The notes: generated by a model not told the origin, from the sequence alone. 64,000 nucleotides of DNA from Gracilariopsis chorda (GCA_003194525.1 NBIV01000159.1:62001-126000), one strand, 5' to 3'; numbered from the stretch's first letter, positions 1 through 11,403 are shown. Program-made: numbers and translations.

Positions 1-970
1 CCCGGGCGCTGTGCCCGCCAATCCGGACACACGAGCAATCGCTTCGTTGTACATCAGAAGACACCTTTCTAAAGGCACGCCGAACCAATCCTTGGCGCCC
101 GTGTCACGCTCGATGAATATGCAGTACTGTATGATTCCAAGCTTTACCTACTCCTTCCACATGGTTGCCCAGTTCTCCGCATCGTTGTTGATTCTGTTTA
201 CCCAGTGGCGCCTGAGCGCGGATGGTCACACCGGTCATACGAATCCGTCGGATTGCCTCCCGTACCACAGTGGCCTGTAGTTCGCGCGGGTGCGTGAAGT
301 GCGCCATCAAGCTACCGTGTTTCTTTCCGATGTTCACCACGTTTTCAAACACCCTCAGAACATCATCGGCGTCACCACTGGTCACGTATTGTAAGACCAG
401 TACGCCAAAGACTTTGATCCAATGCGAATGCTCTGTGCATAGTTCAAACTTGTTTCATTCAAAATCGGGTACAGATAGCGCGCAAGCTGCTTGGAGTTGA
501 GAACCATAGAATCACCACCAGTGATCAACAAATCCGTTACGCTCTTGTTGCGCCGCAGACAGCTCACCGGCTGTTTCATTCGATGCAAACTGCAGATCAG
601 AACAGCCTGCAAACTGCGCCCATCGAAAGCAATGTGTGCAGTAGCTGTGACAATATTGCCACTCGGACGGAAAGAACAACATCGTTTCCCGGTACTTGTG
701 CTGCAGGCCAGTCTCAAACCTTCCCCCTCCCTGCTCTTCCACCACCCGACTCCGTACGTTCATCTCTTTTTGTTTCGCTGGGTGAGGGTTTACCTGCGCA
801 CGAATTTTGTCGGCAAGAACACGCATCTCTTGCCGTCGTTCTCCCTGCCTCTTCGCCTCCATGATCTGCTCTAAATATTTGTACGGCAATATGCTGGGCT
901 GCGGAAAGTTAAGCTGAAAGATACGATATTCGGGTACCTCGCTCCAGTTGATCAACTCTTCTACAACTTA
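1..970 (-). pseudogene. Lysine 2,3-aminomutase-family radical SAM gene, broken and cut by the window edge
   Basis: The minus strand encodes long stretches typical of the KamA family, which moves an amino group on lysine using S-adenosylmethionine, an iron-sulfur cluster and PLP. Visible in order are YRIFQLNFPQP, VNPHPA, QHKYRETMLFFPSE, the radical SAM cluster motif CHSYCTHC (C-x3-C-x2-C), LLITGGD, HFTHPREL and, near the window edge, INNDAE and ERDTGAKDWFGVPLE. Three frame changes (near 548, 385 and 200) and a TAG at 148-150 interrupt it within about 950 bp. A stop at 968-970 precedes the recognisable N-terminal part and no ATG is present, so the N terminus is missing or lies in another exon. 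The C terminus runs off the window. Family conservation is strong, so loss of function looks recent. Unusual introns or assembly errors are the alternative. Confidence is high for the family and moderate for pseudogene status. Confidence 0.82.
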
Positions 971-1410
971 GTTGTTGGGCGGAAAGGCAGGATGTGCGCT
1001 AAAGTTTCGTACATGTGCAGATTCTGTTGTAGAAGCACCAGGAAGCTTTAAGAAGCAACTAGATAGTGCTGTCATCTAGAAAATTTTAGAACCTTCTATA
1101 GAAGAGAAAGGTAGAAAGAACTTATGCGTTATGTGAGAAACTCAGTAGAGGTCTAGAACACTATAGAACTTTAATGAGACACTACAAAAGAAAGAAATGA
1201 AGCTCAAACTTGACGGAAGATAGAAGTTTAGCCGAGTGTTAGCGATCACAACCAATCTCGTTTATCCTAAGCGCCGAACTCCCGGACCTACATCAGATTC
1301 TCCTCAATGAATTTCTGCTGCTTGTCTGAACCTCTTCTGCCGTACTTCTCGAACACCTCTGCAATATAAGATTTGGCTATATTGCGAAAAACCCGGGGTG
1401 GATTTCGGTG
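971..1410. other. Intergenic, AT-rich
   Basis: No credible gene is seen. The stretch at about 1050-1190 is rich in TAGAA and TTCTA words, including GAACCTTCTATAGAA, but the spacing does not fit a clean heat-shock element. Confidence 0.5.
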
Positions 1411-2055
1411 TTATTGCCGCTGTGATTGCCGATAACAGAGACAGGGACAGAGTAATGTGGTTAAAGCTGATAAAGAGGAGTTCTCTTCCTTGATCGCGGT
1501 ATGGCTCGCTGAATCCCCGTCCGCATTCTTCGTGTTTGCGATGGAGGTGTCAGACCCGCTTATCTTCTCGATCATGTTGGGATAGCGAATCTCCATACCA
1601 TCCATTGCCACAGTGACCCTGACTTGGCAGTTCAACCAACTCGTTTCCTCCACCGCGAAGGCGTTAGAAAGAATTTCATCCTCAATCATACGCTTGTACC
1701 TCAGTATATCTACATCACTCTCCTCTCTGTGTATGGCACTATGCAAAACTAGGTCCTCAAGCTTTTCGTACTGCTCCAGGGAACCAAGTACGTATTGACA
1801 AGTACTACACACCAATCGTCCCGAGCAAGTGCCATCCACGTCGATGTTATTCTCGTATGCAGCTTCGAGTAGGGTGGAACCTACCCGCGCCTTTATTTCG
1901 AGCACATCAGTAGGGTCACATGTCGGGCGTGCTCCGAACATATGCTTATTCTCGCCTTTCTTGGTTCCAGTTATTTTCAATGTTGCCGTATTTGCATTTT
2001 CGACAGCCTCTGGAACGACATTGACTATATCAGAGGCAGTGGCAAGATTTCTCTG
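1411..2055 (-). CDS. Adrenodoxin-like [2Fe-2S] ferredoxin
   Basis: The frame carries the ferredoxin cluster signature GTCSGRLVCSTC (C-x5-C-x2-C) and a fourth cysteine in SWLNCQVRV, the arrangement of mitochondrial/bacterial-type ferredoxins. These pass single electrons to cytochrome P450s or to iron-sulfur assembly. KARVGSTLLEAAYENNIDVDG is the usual beta-strand and helix before the cluster. The loop between the third and fourth cysteines is about 20 residues longer than usual, and the C-terminal tail after IRYPN is long and ends in a Cys-rich patch. The frame is open back to a stop at 2056-2058 but has no ATG before the domain. The first ATG (1939-1941) would cut off the first strand, so the true start and a targeting peptide are probably in an upstream exon. 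The CTGACAG at the open end could be a splice acceptor. The family call is firm; the gene model is not complete. Confidence 0.78.
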   Translation of the reverse strand, partial: QRNLATASDIVNVVPEAVENANTATLKITGTKKGENKHMFGARPTCDPTDVLEIKARVGSTLLEAAYENNIDVDGTCSGRLVCSTCQYVLGSLEQYEKLEDLVLHSAIHREESDVDILRYKRMIEDEILSNAFAVEETSWLNCQVRVTVAMDGMEIRYPNMIEKISGSDTSIANTKNADGDSASHTAIKEENSSLSALTTLLCPCLCYRQSQRQ

Positions 2056-2058
2056 TCA

Positions 2059-4232
2059 GACAGCACTGCTGTGCGACGGATCAACTAGGTTACGTTCTTC
2101 CTGCGGCATATTCTTTCTGCCCAGGAATAGCTACAAGCTGCCAGCTATGGTCTACTATCGTCACTGCACGACGTGCATTATTATCCCGATATTGCTGCGC
2201 AGGGTGCTCCTGGCGCTGTTGTTGCTCAAGCAAAGTGGCTGTTGCATCGAAGGCACCACTGTGCGCACTACGATACGTCATGTTATCCAACGAAGTACAC
2301 TGAAACGGCTTCTGAGCCCCGTGTTTACAAGAGGTATGGGCGGGGAAGCAATCATTAGATGCACTTCGATGGCTCATGATCAACGGATTTATATGCTCTT
2401 GCAATCTCGTTTTGGAGAGCAACGGCAACAATTTTCCAGCTTTAGACAGTGGGATGTCAGCTCTCCTTTCGCAAGGAGCAACCAAAGTTTCCAAAAACGA
2501 TGTGGCGCTTGGTTTAGGCCCCAGCTCGGCAACATGCAGACCAATTAGGGTGCAGGACTAATTGCCTGCGAACCATGATGGAGGCGTGGAAACTAGTTGC
2601 TTGAGCGCCACTTCCAGTTCTTGCTCCTGCAAGGAGAAAAGGTATGGATACTACGCATGTCGCCTCGTCGTGCTGCTTGTTCCTTTCGAGAGGAGCGATT
2701 TTCGAGATGGGCTGTTCTTATAGTAGCGCGTCCCCATTAGCAGCGTTAAGCAGCCGGGGAAGGTAAATTTACAAGTGCAACTCTAATATACTACCCTTGG
2801 CCACTCTGTCAAAATAAGGTTAATCTGGATCTTAGACAGTCCCTATTTCGAACGATTCAACTATCGAATGCAAATAGACCCGACGGAGCGCACAGAGTGG
2901 CGTGTAGTTCAATTGTTGCCTCTACGTAATATGTAACACTGAAACTGGAGAGGCAGCACGATGGAAGGTCTGGCTGGTTCTGAGGAGAGAACGCCAGACT
3001 TCATCTCCTTTAATAGAGTCTAATGGCTACAATCGATACATCTAGAAGATCCTGACACTACATTACGGGACACTAACGTCGGAGACAGAGCTTGTAGTCT
3101 GTCGTCGACTGAGCTCCGTGGCCCTACAGGTACGTCTGTGTTACATAATACCACAGGGTGCATGCATTTGCTAACGTAGTGCGCACGGAGAGACGCCATG
3201 CACATGGTCAGCCCTTTGACATGGTAATTCCGTGTTGGCTTCTAATGCACCCTGCTTCCGTGTGAGGTTCTTATTCAATGAATAGCGTTAGTGCAATTTA
3301 GTAATACAAAGACTGCGAGAGGATAGCTAGAGGTTTACGCTACGGAGAGGTCTCTTATCGAAGAATCAGGCACTATAAGAGCCCACTCGCCCACGAACGG
3401 AGTTGGAGAGGAGGGCAAGCAGAGCAAGGGACTCAGAAGAATAAAGTAGTTGCGCTTTGATCAGGAACTCTACATAGCAGCGCAATAAGTATGGATGATT
3501 TGACTAGATTTGCAATTATGAGCTTTCAGTAACCACGGACAATTCTCATCAAACCAGCGGCACTGGTAGAACTCGGCTGGATTTCAAGGACACGAAGAAG
3601 TATATTTATTTGAGACTTTGCGCGGCAATCGTAGTGGAACCGTTTCTCCGTCGTCCTCGATGCACTTCTCGAATCTGTTCTTCTGACTCGCAAGCATCAA
3701 GGACCGGACGAAAGACGATCGCGAGGCCAGTCATCAAATATTATTGAATACCCACCCCCCCATCCCAGGAGCAGCATGAAGTGCTTCGTTTTGCTGTCGG
3801 TAGAGGGTTATGCCGTGCTACCAGATGTTCAGAGTGCATACTCTTTCATCACCCTAAACCCGAATCACGTAAAAATCTTAGCAGTCCAAAGTTGAACAAT
3901 AATAGAACTGTCTACTAATGTTTGTCGTTACATACGAAATGGATATATTTCACTAGCCTTCAACCGCCTCGCTCTACTGAAATAATTCACTCTTGCGAGC
4001 AGTTTTAAGCACGCAACTGTGCTCTCTTGACTACGAATGGTGCATTCCATAACTTCTGTCCCTGTCCATGAATTGTCAAGCAACATTAAAGAGAAATCTT
4101 TTGGTACAAACGTGTAACGCTGGATGGTTATATGGCACTATGTGCCACAGAAATCTATGTTACTGGCTTCTACAAGGTCGCTCTATTATAAAATCTTCTC
4201 TGGTGAATCAGTTCTGAGCAGAAGATACAAGA
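2059..4232. other. Intergenic stretch between ferredoxin and racemase genes
   Basis: No recognisable gene is seen. A minus-strand open frame at 2090-2494 lies directly upstream of the ferredoxin and could hold a 5' exon or leader, but it shows no domain. The rest (2.5-4.2 kb) has only short frames. Confidence 0.45.
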
Positions 4233-4239
4233 TATAAAA
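4233..4239 (+). promoter_or_regulatory. TATA box of racemase-family gene
   Basis: TATAAAA lies in GATATAAAAGCG, 183 bp before the ATG of the downstream gene. This is compatible with a roughly 150-nt 5' leader. Confidence 0.45.
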
Positions 4240-4421
4240 GCGTTAACTCAAATATTTTCCTCGGTGAGCGGAAGCATAGTTTGGTTGCAGTGGCCTCTCA
4301 AAGCTCATACGTCACTTGCTGACCTCGCACCTCAAGACCATCATCGTTTCTTCACGCGTTCGTCTGTCGCCGAAAGCAGTCACTGTCCTTTGCCTTTCAA
4401 ATTTCTCTAATCAACATCATC

Positions 4422-5264
4422 ATGGCTTCATCAACTCTTGCCTTCGGAGAAAAGGTAGCAATGGCACCGCTCAAACTGCTGTGGCTTAATCCGGTCAACA
4501 CGCCTGATTATGATCAAGTGTTCGCGAACATGATTGCGCGAGTGAAGCTTCCCAATGCGGAGGTGCACGTCATGTCCCTTAAACTTTCGCCTCCAATTAT
4601 GTTGGACAACCTCGAATGGCGAATTTTTGAGAGTTTCATCTGGCAATCTGTCGCTCACATGGCACACTTCGCAGCCATAAACGCCTTCGATGGCTTCGCT
4701 ATAGGGTGTTTCTATGACACTGCTTTTGAAGAGGCACGGGAGGTCTCAGGAGAAGCGATTGTCGCTGCCCCTTGCGACGCCTCCCTCAAGGTTATTTCCA
4801 CTGTTTGCAACCGCTTCTCGGTGATCATCGGTGTGGAAAAGTGGAAAGTTCAAATGGAGGACCGTATTCGCCACTACGGCTATCATGAAAAGCTCGCATC
4901 CTTTCGCACTATCCGTATGCACGTCGACGAATTGCAGGTTGATACCAAGAAGACGGAAGAGGCCATCCGCAACGCCGTGAGGAGGGCAAAGGACGAGGAT
5001 AGTGCGGAGGGTGTTATTCTCGGTTGTACCATGGAGTTTGGCTTCTACGCAGTGCTTCAGAACGAGTTTAATATACCTGTGATTGACGCAGCCCTTGCTT
5101 GCTACAAAGAGATGGAGCATGCAGCCACGAACAAGGTCCAGTTCGGGTGGAAGCCCAGCCGTCTCTACAGCATGGAGCCACCAAGCAAAGAGCGGCTCAA
5201 CAAGAGCGGTATCTTTGCGGGTAGCGCCCCCATAGGCAATCACATTGTATTGCCAAAGACTTAA
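4422..5264 (+). CDS. Asp/Glu/hydantoin racemase-family protein
   Basis: This intact frame of 280 residues belongs to the Asp/Glu/hydantoin racemase superfamily, cofactor-independent enzymes that invert a chiral carbon using two cysteines. The first candidate is Cys96 in GCFYD and the second is Cys202 in ILGCTMEFG. The 106-residue spacing is close to that of hydantoin racemases. NIPVIDAALACYKEMEHAA is the family's C-terminal helix region, and LKLLWLNPVNT the opening strand. A further Cys118 (APCDAS) sits where hydantoin racemases usually have a GxxEA-type loop, so the substrate is uncertain. The start is the ATG at 4422 (context ATCATGG); a second ATG at residue 14 precedes the conserved domain. 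No targeting peptide is obvious, so it is probably cytosolic. No operon-like neighbour hints at the pathway. Family certain, substrate unknown. Confidence 0.88.
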   Translation: MASSTLAFGEKVAMAPLKLLWLNPVNTPDYDQVFANMIARVKLPNAEVHVMSLKLSPPIMLDNLEWRIFESFIWQSVAHMAHFAAINAFDGFAIGCFYDTAFEEAREVSGEAIVAAPCDASLKVISTVCNRFSVIIGVEKWKVQMEDRIRHYGYHEKLASFRTIRMHVDELQVDTKKTEEAIRNAVRRAKDEDSAEGVILGCTMEFGFYAVLQNEFNIPVIDAALACYKEMEHAATNKVQFGWKPSRLYSMEPPSKERLNKSGIFAGSAPIGNHIVLPKT

Positions 5265-5849
5265 TGTTCACAGCCAACCGAAATACAGTCACTACAATTG
5301 GCGACAGAACAATGGGAGGGCTTTGCTGTGACTGATAGGACCTTCGCAGTGGCGCCTTTTTCGGGACGCTGCTTGCGATACCAAGAACGGGCTCCTGCGA
5401 GGCTGGGTGGCGAGTGTAGTCAGTGACAAACGTAGTTCAGATAGAATATGTTGATGAAAAGAAGTTCTCTTTTGTTGCTGTTTGTTGTTTACTGCGGGCC
5501 CTAAATGCTTAATTGCTGCATAGTGGGTAGAAGTATCGTTCTAGAAGTACTTCTCTTTCCGCGGAAAGCCAAGGAACTTGTTTGGCCTCTGCCTAATTAT
5601 ATCTCTGAAAAAAGTTCCTCTTCTCTTACGCGAACTAGGAAGATGATCTCTTCTAGTTTGGTTGATCAACTGACACCATATCAAGTAATGCTCTACGGTC
5701 TTCTTCAATTTTCTCGAACATTCACACCGTAACGTGTGCGTTGTAAGAAATGAAGCAACGGGATAAAACGTTGAAACATGACTTCTCTAAAACTGAGCTA
5801 ATAAACCTCGGCTTTTCTGGCCTTCATAACTGTCTTCAAAGAGTCAGGT
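5265..5849. other. Intergenic, up to the first LTR
   Basis: No gene is recognised. An AATAAA-like word occurs only near 5800, so the 3' end of the racemase transcript is not resolved. The last five bases (CAGGT, 5845-5849) are the left target duplication of the following element. Confidence 0.5.
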
Positions 5850-6093
5850 TGTAACGAACTAGTCGATACTACAAACTAGACTGGCTGTTATTGTCACTTC
5901 AATACTTTGACGTGACGCTACAAGCTAGAACAGCGTCATAACTTAACCTATCTTAGCTACAAGCTCTCTTCGAGGAGCAATATAGATAAAGAGGTACGAC
6001 CTGGCCTGCTCCTCCTGAGAGCCACGCCATCCAGTCAGACCTCGAAACTATCCATACCTTCATCCTACACCGGAGGCCTTTCTCTGTATTACA
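5850..6093 (+). repeat. Left LTR of Gypsy element 1
   Basis: This 244-bp terminal repeat matches 10927-11171 throughout, with TG...CA ends. The target duplication CAGGT is at 5845-5849 and 11172-11176. Confidence 0.95.
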
Positions 6094-6094
6094 T

Positions 6095-7439
6095 TTGCTA
6101 GCATCAGCTTTCGTTCCTCACCGCTGGAACTTATTACCGCAACAACGTCGGTTTTTCGTCAAGCCGCTGGCCTGTCAGTCCAAACTCGGTCGCCGAGATT
6201 CCACTCCGACTCCACCGTCTCAAGCCATCTCCTCTCATCGCTCCGACTCTCAACCGGTAGCGCAAACGCAGAATACAGCTGTCCATGACCGCGTTGTATC
6301 AGCGGTGCCGTCACCTGCCCCTATCTTTCATTCGGACCGTGTAGGCACTGCAAACCAGAATCCATCTGCCAATTCCGGAAACACGGCCGCCTTGGAGCTC
6401 GCTTTCCACCGCTCAGGTTCCGAACCTCCTCCAACAGCACTGCTCTCGGTGAATAAGGAGCAGCACACCACGATGTCTATGGTAGTCTCTCAGCTGCAGG
6501 CGTTGCAGAACCGCCTCGATGACGCACCTAGACCTCTATCACCACCTCTCGTTCCCGAAAGAGAGCTTTTCACAGAAGCAGCGCCGCACGTTCGAAACCA
6601 TTTTGGCTCAAATACTTCTCTCTTACAAGTTCTGAAGTCTTCTAACTTTTCTACATACCATGGACGCAACAGCGAGCAAACTTTGACCAAGGTCCGTTTT
6701 TTTGTTTCGAACGTTGGCAAAGTCACCCAGCCTCTGTCCTTCCATCACCGACTCACAGAAAGTGCACATCGTGGCCTGCATTTTGCGTGACAATGCAGAT
6801 CAGTGGTACTCACGTTCAACGCGAAAAGGCACGAGCTTTCAGAACCTCGACGAAATGCAGTCCTCAATGCTCTCCGAATTTGTCCCTGCGAACGGAACGG
6901 CGCTTGTGAGGGTCCAGCTCATTCAGTTGCGAATTAATGTAGGCTCTCTCAAGGGACATATCACGAAGTTTCGCGAACTGGTATACATCTGTAACACCCC
7001 CGTCACCGAAGCGTTTACATTTTGCCAGCTCGGCCTCCCAGTCCTCTTCACGAAGAAGCTCTCCGTCCGCTACTCTGATGGTAGACCTCCTAATATGGCC
7101 GAAGTCTACAACTTCGTACGAACAGTGTACATTTGTGGGAAATGGAATGAGAGACAACCGCCATCGTCTACTTCCTCGTCGAGATCGAAGCAATCAAGAA
7201 ACAAGCACCACTCCTTAATAGCTGCGTCTTTCACTAACAATGCACCCTCCCTGACCGGCAAAGAACTCTCCACGGACTGCTGGGGACCCGCTGATATTCG
7301 CAACCCATCGGAGAATCGGGTTTATCGCGCTCACGATAGCTGCATGAAATGCAGTAAAGGACCTTGGAGCGATCCAAGTCACCCCTGCCGACCTAACGTC
7401 AGCACTGCCTCCAGGCTGAAGAGTAGCACAAAAAACTAA
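6095..7439 (+). pseudogene. Gag-like region of Gypsy element 1
   Basis: The first part is Ser/Pro/Gln-rich. It is followed by a region with DNADQWYSRS and FTKKLSVRY-type sequence that resembles the retrotransposon Gag core. It lies between the left LTR and the protease region. Fossil and broken. Confidence 0.7.
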
Positions 7440-7522
7440 GCACACCGCACACCAGTGCGGCTCCTCTTGGCGCTCGATCGCTCCCCTCTCTTTCCGCCAT
7501 CGACGCCAACCCCGTCGGCGAG

Positions 7523-7954
7523 ATGATGTACGACGGCTCTCTCAACGGCCACCCAGTTGTCTTTCCCCTCGATCCAGGTGCCTCTCATGCCTTCATCTTG
7601 CCTCACCCTGCACGCTTGTGCAATGTTCGCCTGAAACCTTCCGCCTACTCGCTCACAGAACTTGGGAATGACGCCACTGTTCCAGTACACTCTCAAGCCC
7701 ACACTACGATCGCGCTACAGGATGCCCGAGCCCCCGCCACTGCCTACGTCCTCGACATGAAGGACAACTACAACGGGCTTCCGCTCGTCCCTTTCGGTCG
7801 TCAATGGCTCCGAAAGGTTCGATCACCAGTCCACTGGTCCTCGTACAGGCTAACTATCACTAGCGCATATGGTTCTCGCATGAAAGTCCTGCCACGTAAC
7901 CAGTCTACCTCGACGAAGCGAATTGACAAACCTACGGTCCCGATGATCACCTAA
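7523..7954 (+). pseudogene. Aspartic protease-like region of Gypsy element 1
   Basis: The segment contains FPLDPGASHAFI, in the place of the retropepsin D-S/T-G motif, followed by the usual beta-rich stretch ending LVPFGRQWL. It stands directly before the reverse transcriptase region. Fossil. Confidence 0.65.
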
Positions 7955-8215
7955 AAACGCATGCACGGCCTCGTGAAGAAGCGTGCCCGCGAACTCTACG
8001 CGCTACGCCTCCGCCCTTCCACGTCCGTGGAATGCCACACCGAGCTGGCCCCTATCGTCGACGAATTCGAGGACGTTTTCAAGGAAGAGCTGCCATACGA
8101 GCTTCCCCCACAGCGCGAGTAAGACTTCGAGATCAGCCTCCGACCAGGTGAACCGCCTCTCGTTTGACCGGTTATCCGGCTCTCTGCTCAAGAACTCACC
8201 ATCCTCTGCAACACA

Positions 8216-9400
8216 GTGGATGAAATCCTTCGCAAAGGCCTCGTCCGCCCCTCTTCCTCACCGTTTGGCGCTCCCGTTTTCTTCGTGAAGAAGAAGTCCG
8301 GCCAGTTGCGCATGGTCTGCGACTATCGCGCGCTGAATCGAATGACGGTCCCGGACGCCACGCCTCTGCCTTTCATCGATGAGGCTCTGGACCAAGTCGC
8401 AGAAGCAACCATCTTCTCCCAGATAGACCTCGTTGGAGCCTATCACCAGATGAGAATCAAGGACGAAGACTGTCACAAGATGGCGATCCGAACCCGATTT
8501 GGATCCTCCGAGTGGCGCGTGTTGTGCTTTGGGCTTTTCAACTCCCCTGCAGCCTTCCTTCGCCTCATCTCTACAGCTCTTCGCGATTTGAATGGTCAGT
8601 GTCTGGTGCTGTACATCGAAGACATTCTTGTGCACAGCCGCTTCACTGAAGAGCATACGGACCACCTTCGCCAGGTACTACCCGCACTACGCAAGCATCA
8701 CCTCTACGTCAAACTGAGCAAGTGCGCGTTCGGGGTGACGGACGTGGACTTCCTGGGATTCAAGGTCTCAGAGAAAGGAGTATCCACGCAGGAGCGCCTC
8801 GTCGCTTCTGTTTGAGACTGACCTACACCGAAGAATTTGAAACACATCCAGCAGTTCATTGGCCTAGCGAACGTCTACCGCCGCTTCGTGAAGGGGTACG
8901 CCGCCATTGTGCAGCCACTCACGGACTTGCTCCGCTCTCATCAGTTTGAGTGGACGCCTCTGCAGCAGTCCGCCTTCAACTCCATCAAAGTTGCCCTCAC
9001 CTCCGCGCCCGTGCTCGCCCATCCTGATCCCGACAAGCCTTTCTTCCTCGCCACCGACGCCTCCAAACACGCGGTCGGTGCAACGCTCTCGCAGGACGGG
9101 CACACCATCGCCTACCTGTCGCATCGTCTGTCCCCTGCAGAGAGCAACTGGGACACCGGGGATCAGGAGTTACTAGCGGTGATGATCGCTCTTCGCGTCT
9201 GGGGTCCCTACCTTCGAGGACGTCGCTTCACTCTACAGACTGATCACGACCCCATCCAATACTTGCAGTCAAAGGCGAAGCTCACTGGACGTCAATGCCG
9301 TTGGCTCGACGAGATTCAGGAGCGTACATTCGACGTCTACCACCTCCCGGGCAAGCGTAACATTTTCCCCGATGCGCTAAGCCGCAGACCAGATCACACC
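8216..9400 (+). pseudogene. Reverse transcriptase and RNase H region of Gypsy element 1
   Basis: Reverse transcriptase is marked by LRMVCDYRALN, FSQIDLVGAYHQMRI and YIEDILVHS, which lies where YxDD normally stands. RNase H follows with LATDASKHAVGATLSQD, ELLAVMIAL and TDHDPIQYL. These are Ty3/Gypsy-type motifs. Fossil. Confidence 0.9.
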
Positions 9401-9706
9401 CCGCATCTCCGGTCGCTCAACATCCACCTCCCCGACATCCATGATCGCGTTCGTGCGCTGTATGCAACCGATCCACTGGCTCGAGATGTGTTTTCTGGCG
9501 CAACCAATCACGCACGCACTTCACACAGAGCGAAACGTGGTCTTAACCCGAACCTTACCGTCCGCGAGGGTCTCATTTACTGGACAGGAACGGGCTCCTT
9601 TCGCCTCTATATTCCTGATGGGTCTCTCCGTGACGAAATTATTTCCTACTTCCACGGCGTTGGTCACACTGGAGCCGACAAGACTTAATTTTCTGCAGCT
9701 CGCAGT

Positions 9707-10354
9707 GTGTACTGGCCACAAATGTATCGCGATATCCTGCTTTTCCTACGTACCTGTCGCGGCTGCCAGTCCAACAAAGCAGTATACAAACCGCCACAGG
9801 GACACCTAAATCCGCTCCCAATCCCCAAACGTTGCTGGGAAGTGGTGACGTTTGACTTTCTAACCGAGCTTTCGGTCTCTGATTCCGGCTTTGATGCTAT
9901 TCTGGTTATCGTGGACAAACTATCGAAGCAGTCAATCTTCATCCCAAGTTACAAGTCAGCCACCGCGCACGACACTGCACTTCTCTTTGAGTTGCATCTC
10001 TTTTCCAAACATGGTGTCCCTCACACTCTCATTTCAGACCGGGACCCAAAGGTCAAATCGCGCTTTTGGAAAACGCTCACGCAGTTGCTGAACGTTCGCA
10101 GCAATATATCTACCGCCAATCACCCGGAAACCGACGGACAATCCGAGAACCTTATCCGCACCCTCTCCACCATGTTACGGTACTCTATCCAATCCACACC
10201 TTCCGCCTGGGACACATTGCTCCCGACTTGGGAGTTCGAATACAACAGCTCGCGCCACAGTAGAATCCGACTCACACCTTTTGAAGTAGCTCTCGCCTAT
10301 AATCCGCAGACGCCAGTCACTAGGACTCTCGCCCAATGCACTGAGCGTTCTTAG
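9707..10354 (+). pseudogene. Integrase region of Gypsy element 1
   Basis: The segment contains CRGCQSNKA (zinc-binding part), FDFLTELSVS, DAILVIVDKLSK, LISDRDPKVKSRFW and HPETDGQSENLIRTL. These are the catalytic-core motifs of Ty3/Gypsy integrases. Fossil. Confidence 0.88.
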
Positions 10355-10369
10355 TCTGCCTCTGATTAC

Positions 10370-10909
10370 TTGCAAAAGCGCGAAACGATGGCCGCACTCG
10401 CAAGGGAACATCTAGCTAACGCACTCTCGAAACAGAAGTTCTATGCGGACCGCTCTCGGCGTGATGTAGCTTTTGAACCCGGTGCTCTTGTTCTCTTACG
10501 CACTGACAACCTTTCCCTGCCTCGCCATTCTACCCTCCCAAAGAAGTGGCACCCTCGCTTTATCGGTCCGTTCCGTATTCGCGAACGCCTCGGACAGGTC
10601 ACATATCGTATCGAGTTGCCACCTACAATTCGCCGCGCTCACAACGTATTTCACGTTGCGAAACCACGTTTGTTTCATGATGACAAGAAGGGCCCGTTGG
10701 ACATCATGATCGACAAAGACGGTGCTGTGGAACGAGAAGTAGCTAGTATTCTCGCTCGCAATCTCTTCAATCGCCGCGTCTACTATCTGGTCCGGTTTGT
10801 AGGGGACTGTATAGACGAAGCCACATGGTTACCGCGTACGGCTCTGCGCAACTGCGCCGAAGCCCTTCCTCAGTTCCCTGATACACAGGCTTCGACGAGG
10901 ACGTCGTAA
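10370..10909 (+). pseudogene. Integrase C terminus with chromodomain, Gypsy element 1
   Basis: A GPF/Y-type module (HPRFIGPFRIRERLG) is followed by a chromodomain-like stretch (VASILARN ... YYLVRFVGD ... EATWLP). In chromoviruses this domain steers integration to marked chromatin. Fossil. Confidence 0.8.
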
Positions 10910-10913
10910 GCCT

Positions 10914-10926
10914 AAGAGGGGATGAA
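10914..10926 (+). promoter_or_regulatory. Polypurine tract of Gypsy element 1
   Basis: AAGAGGGGATGAA abuts the right LTR, where the plus-strand primer of reverse transcription is expected. Confidence 0.6.
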
Positions 10927-11171
10927 TGTAACGAACTACTCGATACCACAAGCTAGACTGGCTTCTATTGTCACTACAATACTTTAACGTGACGCTACAA
11001 GCTAGAACAGCGTCACAGGGTAACCTATTTTAGCTACAAGTTCTCTTCGAGGAGCAAAATAAATAAAGAGGCACGACCTGGCCTGCTTCTCCTGATAGCC
11101 AGGCCATCCAGTCAGACCTCGAAATTATCCATACCTTCACCCTACACCGGAGGTCTCCTCTCTGTATTACA
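10927..11171 (+). repeat. Right LTR of Gypsy element 1
   Basis: This 245-bp copy of the left LTR has TG...CA ends. It carries ATAAATAAAG, which may serve as a TATA- or poly(A)-type signal. Confidence 0.95.
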
Positions 11172-11403
11172 CAGGTTTCTCCGTCAGCAAGCTGTGACGT
11201 TGAATTGTCTTCAATAACCGCGTTTGAACCTCAACATTATCGATCGGAACAGCTACCTGTGATCCCAACGGTAGTTCTAGACCCTTTTTTGGCGGCTTAT
11301 AAACTCGTTCATTCTTCTCTATCCCGATACGGGCCGGAGCCCATGCGTTATGCACTGCATGTTTTTGTGAAACCTCGCATAGTATTAAAAATAGACGTGA
11401 ACT

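Larger units (their letters stand above)
5850..11171 (+). mobile_element. Ty3/Gypsy LTR element with chromodomain (chromovirus type), fossil
   Basis: This is a 5.3-kb element with two LTRs of about 245 bp that begin TGTAACGAAC and end TATTACA, flanked by a perfect 5-bp duplication CAGGT. The order of parts is gag-like, protease, reverse transcriptase, RNase H, integrase and chromodomain, which is the Ty3/Gypsy order. The LTRs differ at roughly 9-10% of positions by eye, so it is an old insertion. The coding part is broken, with about half a dozen breaks. A polypurine tract precedes the right LTR. No standard tRNA primer site (TGG...) follows the left LTR. Confidence 0.95.

Noticed and set aside
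1075-1110. Heat-shock-element-like GAA/TTC words
   Set aside because: The spacing does not fit alternating 5-bp units, and no gene start is nearby.
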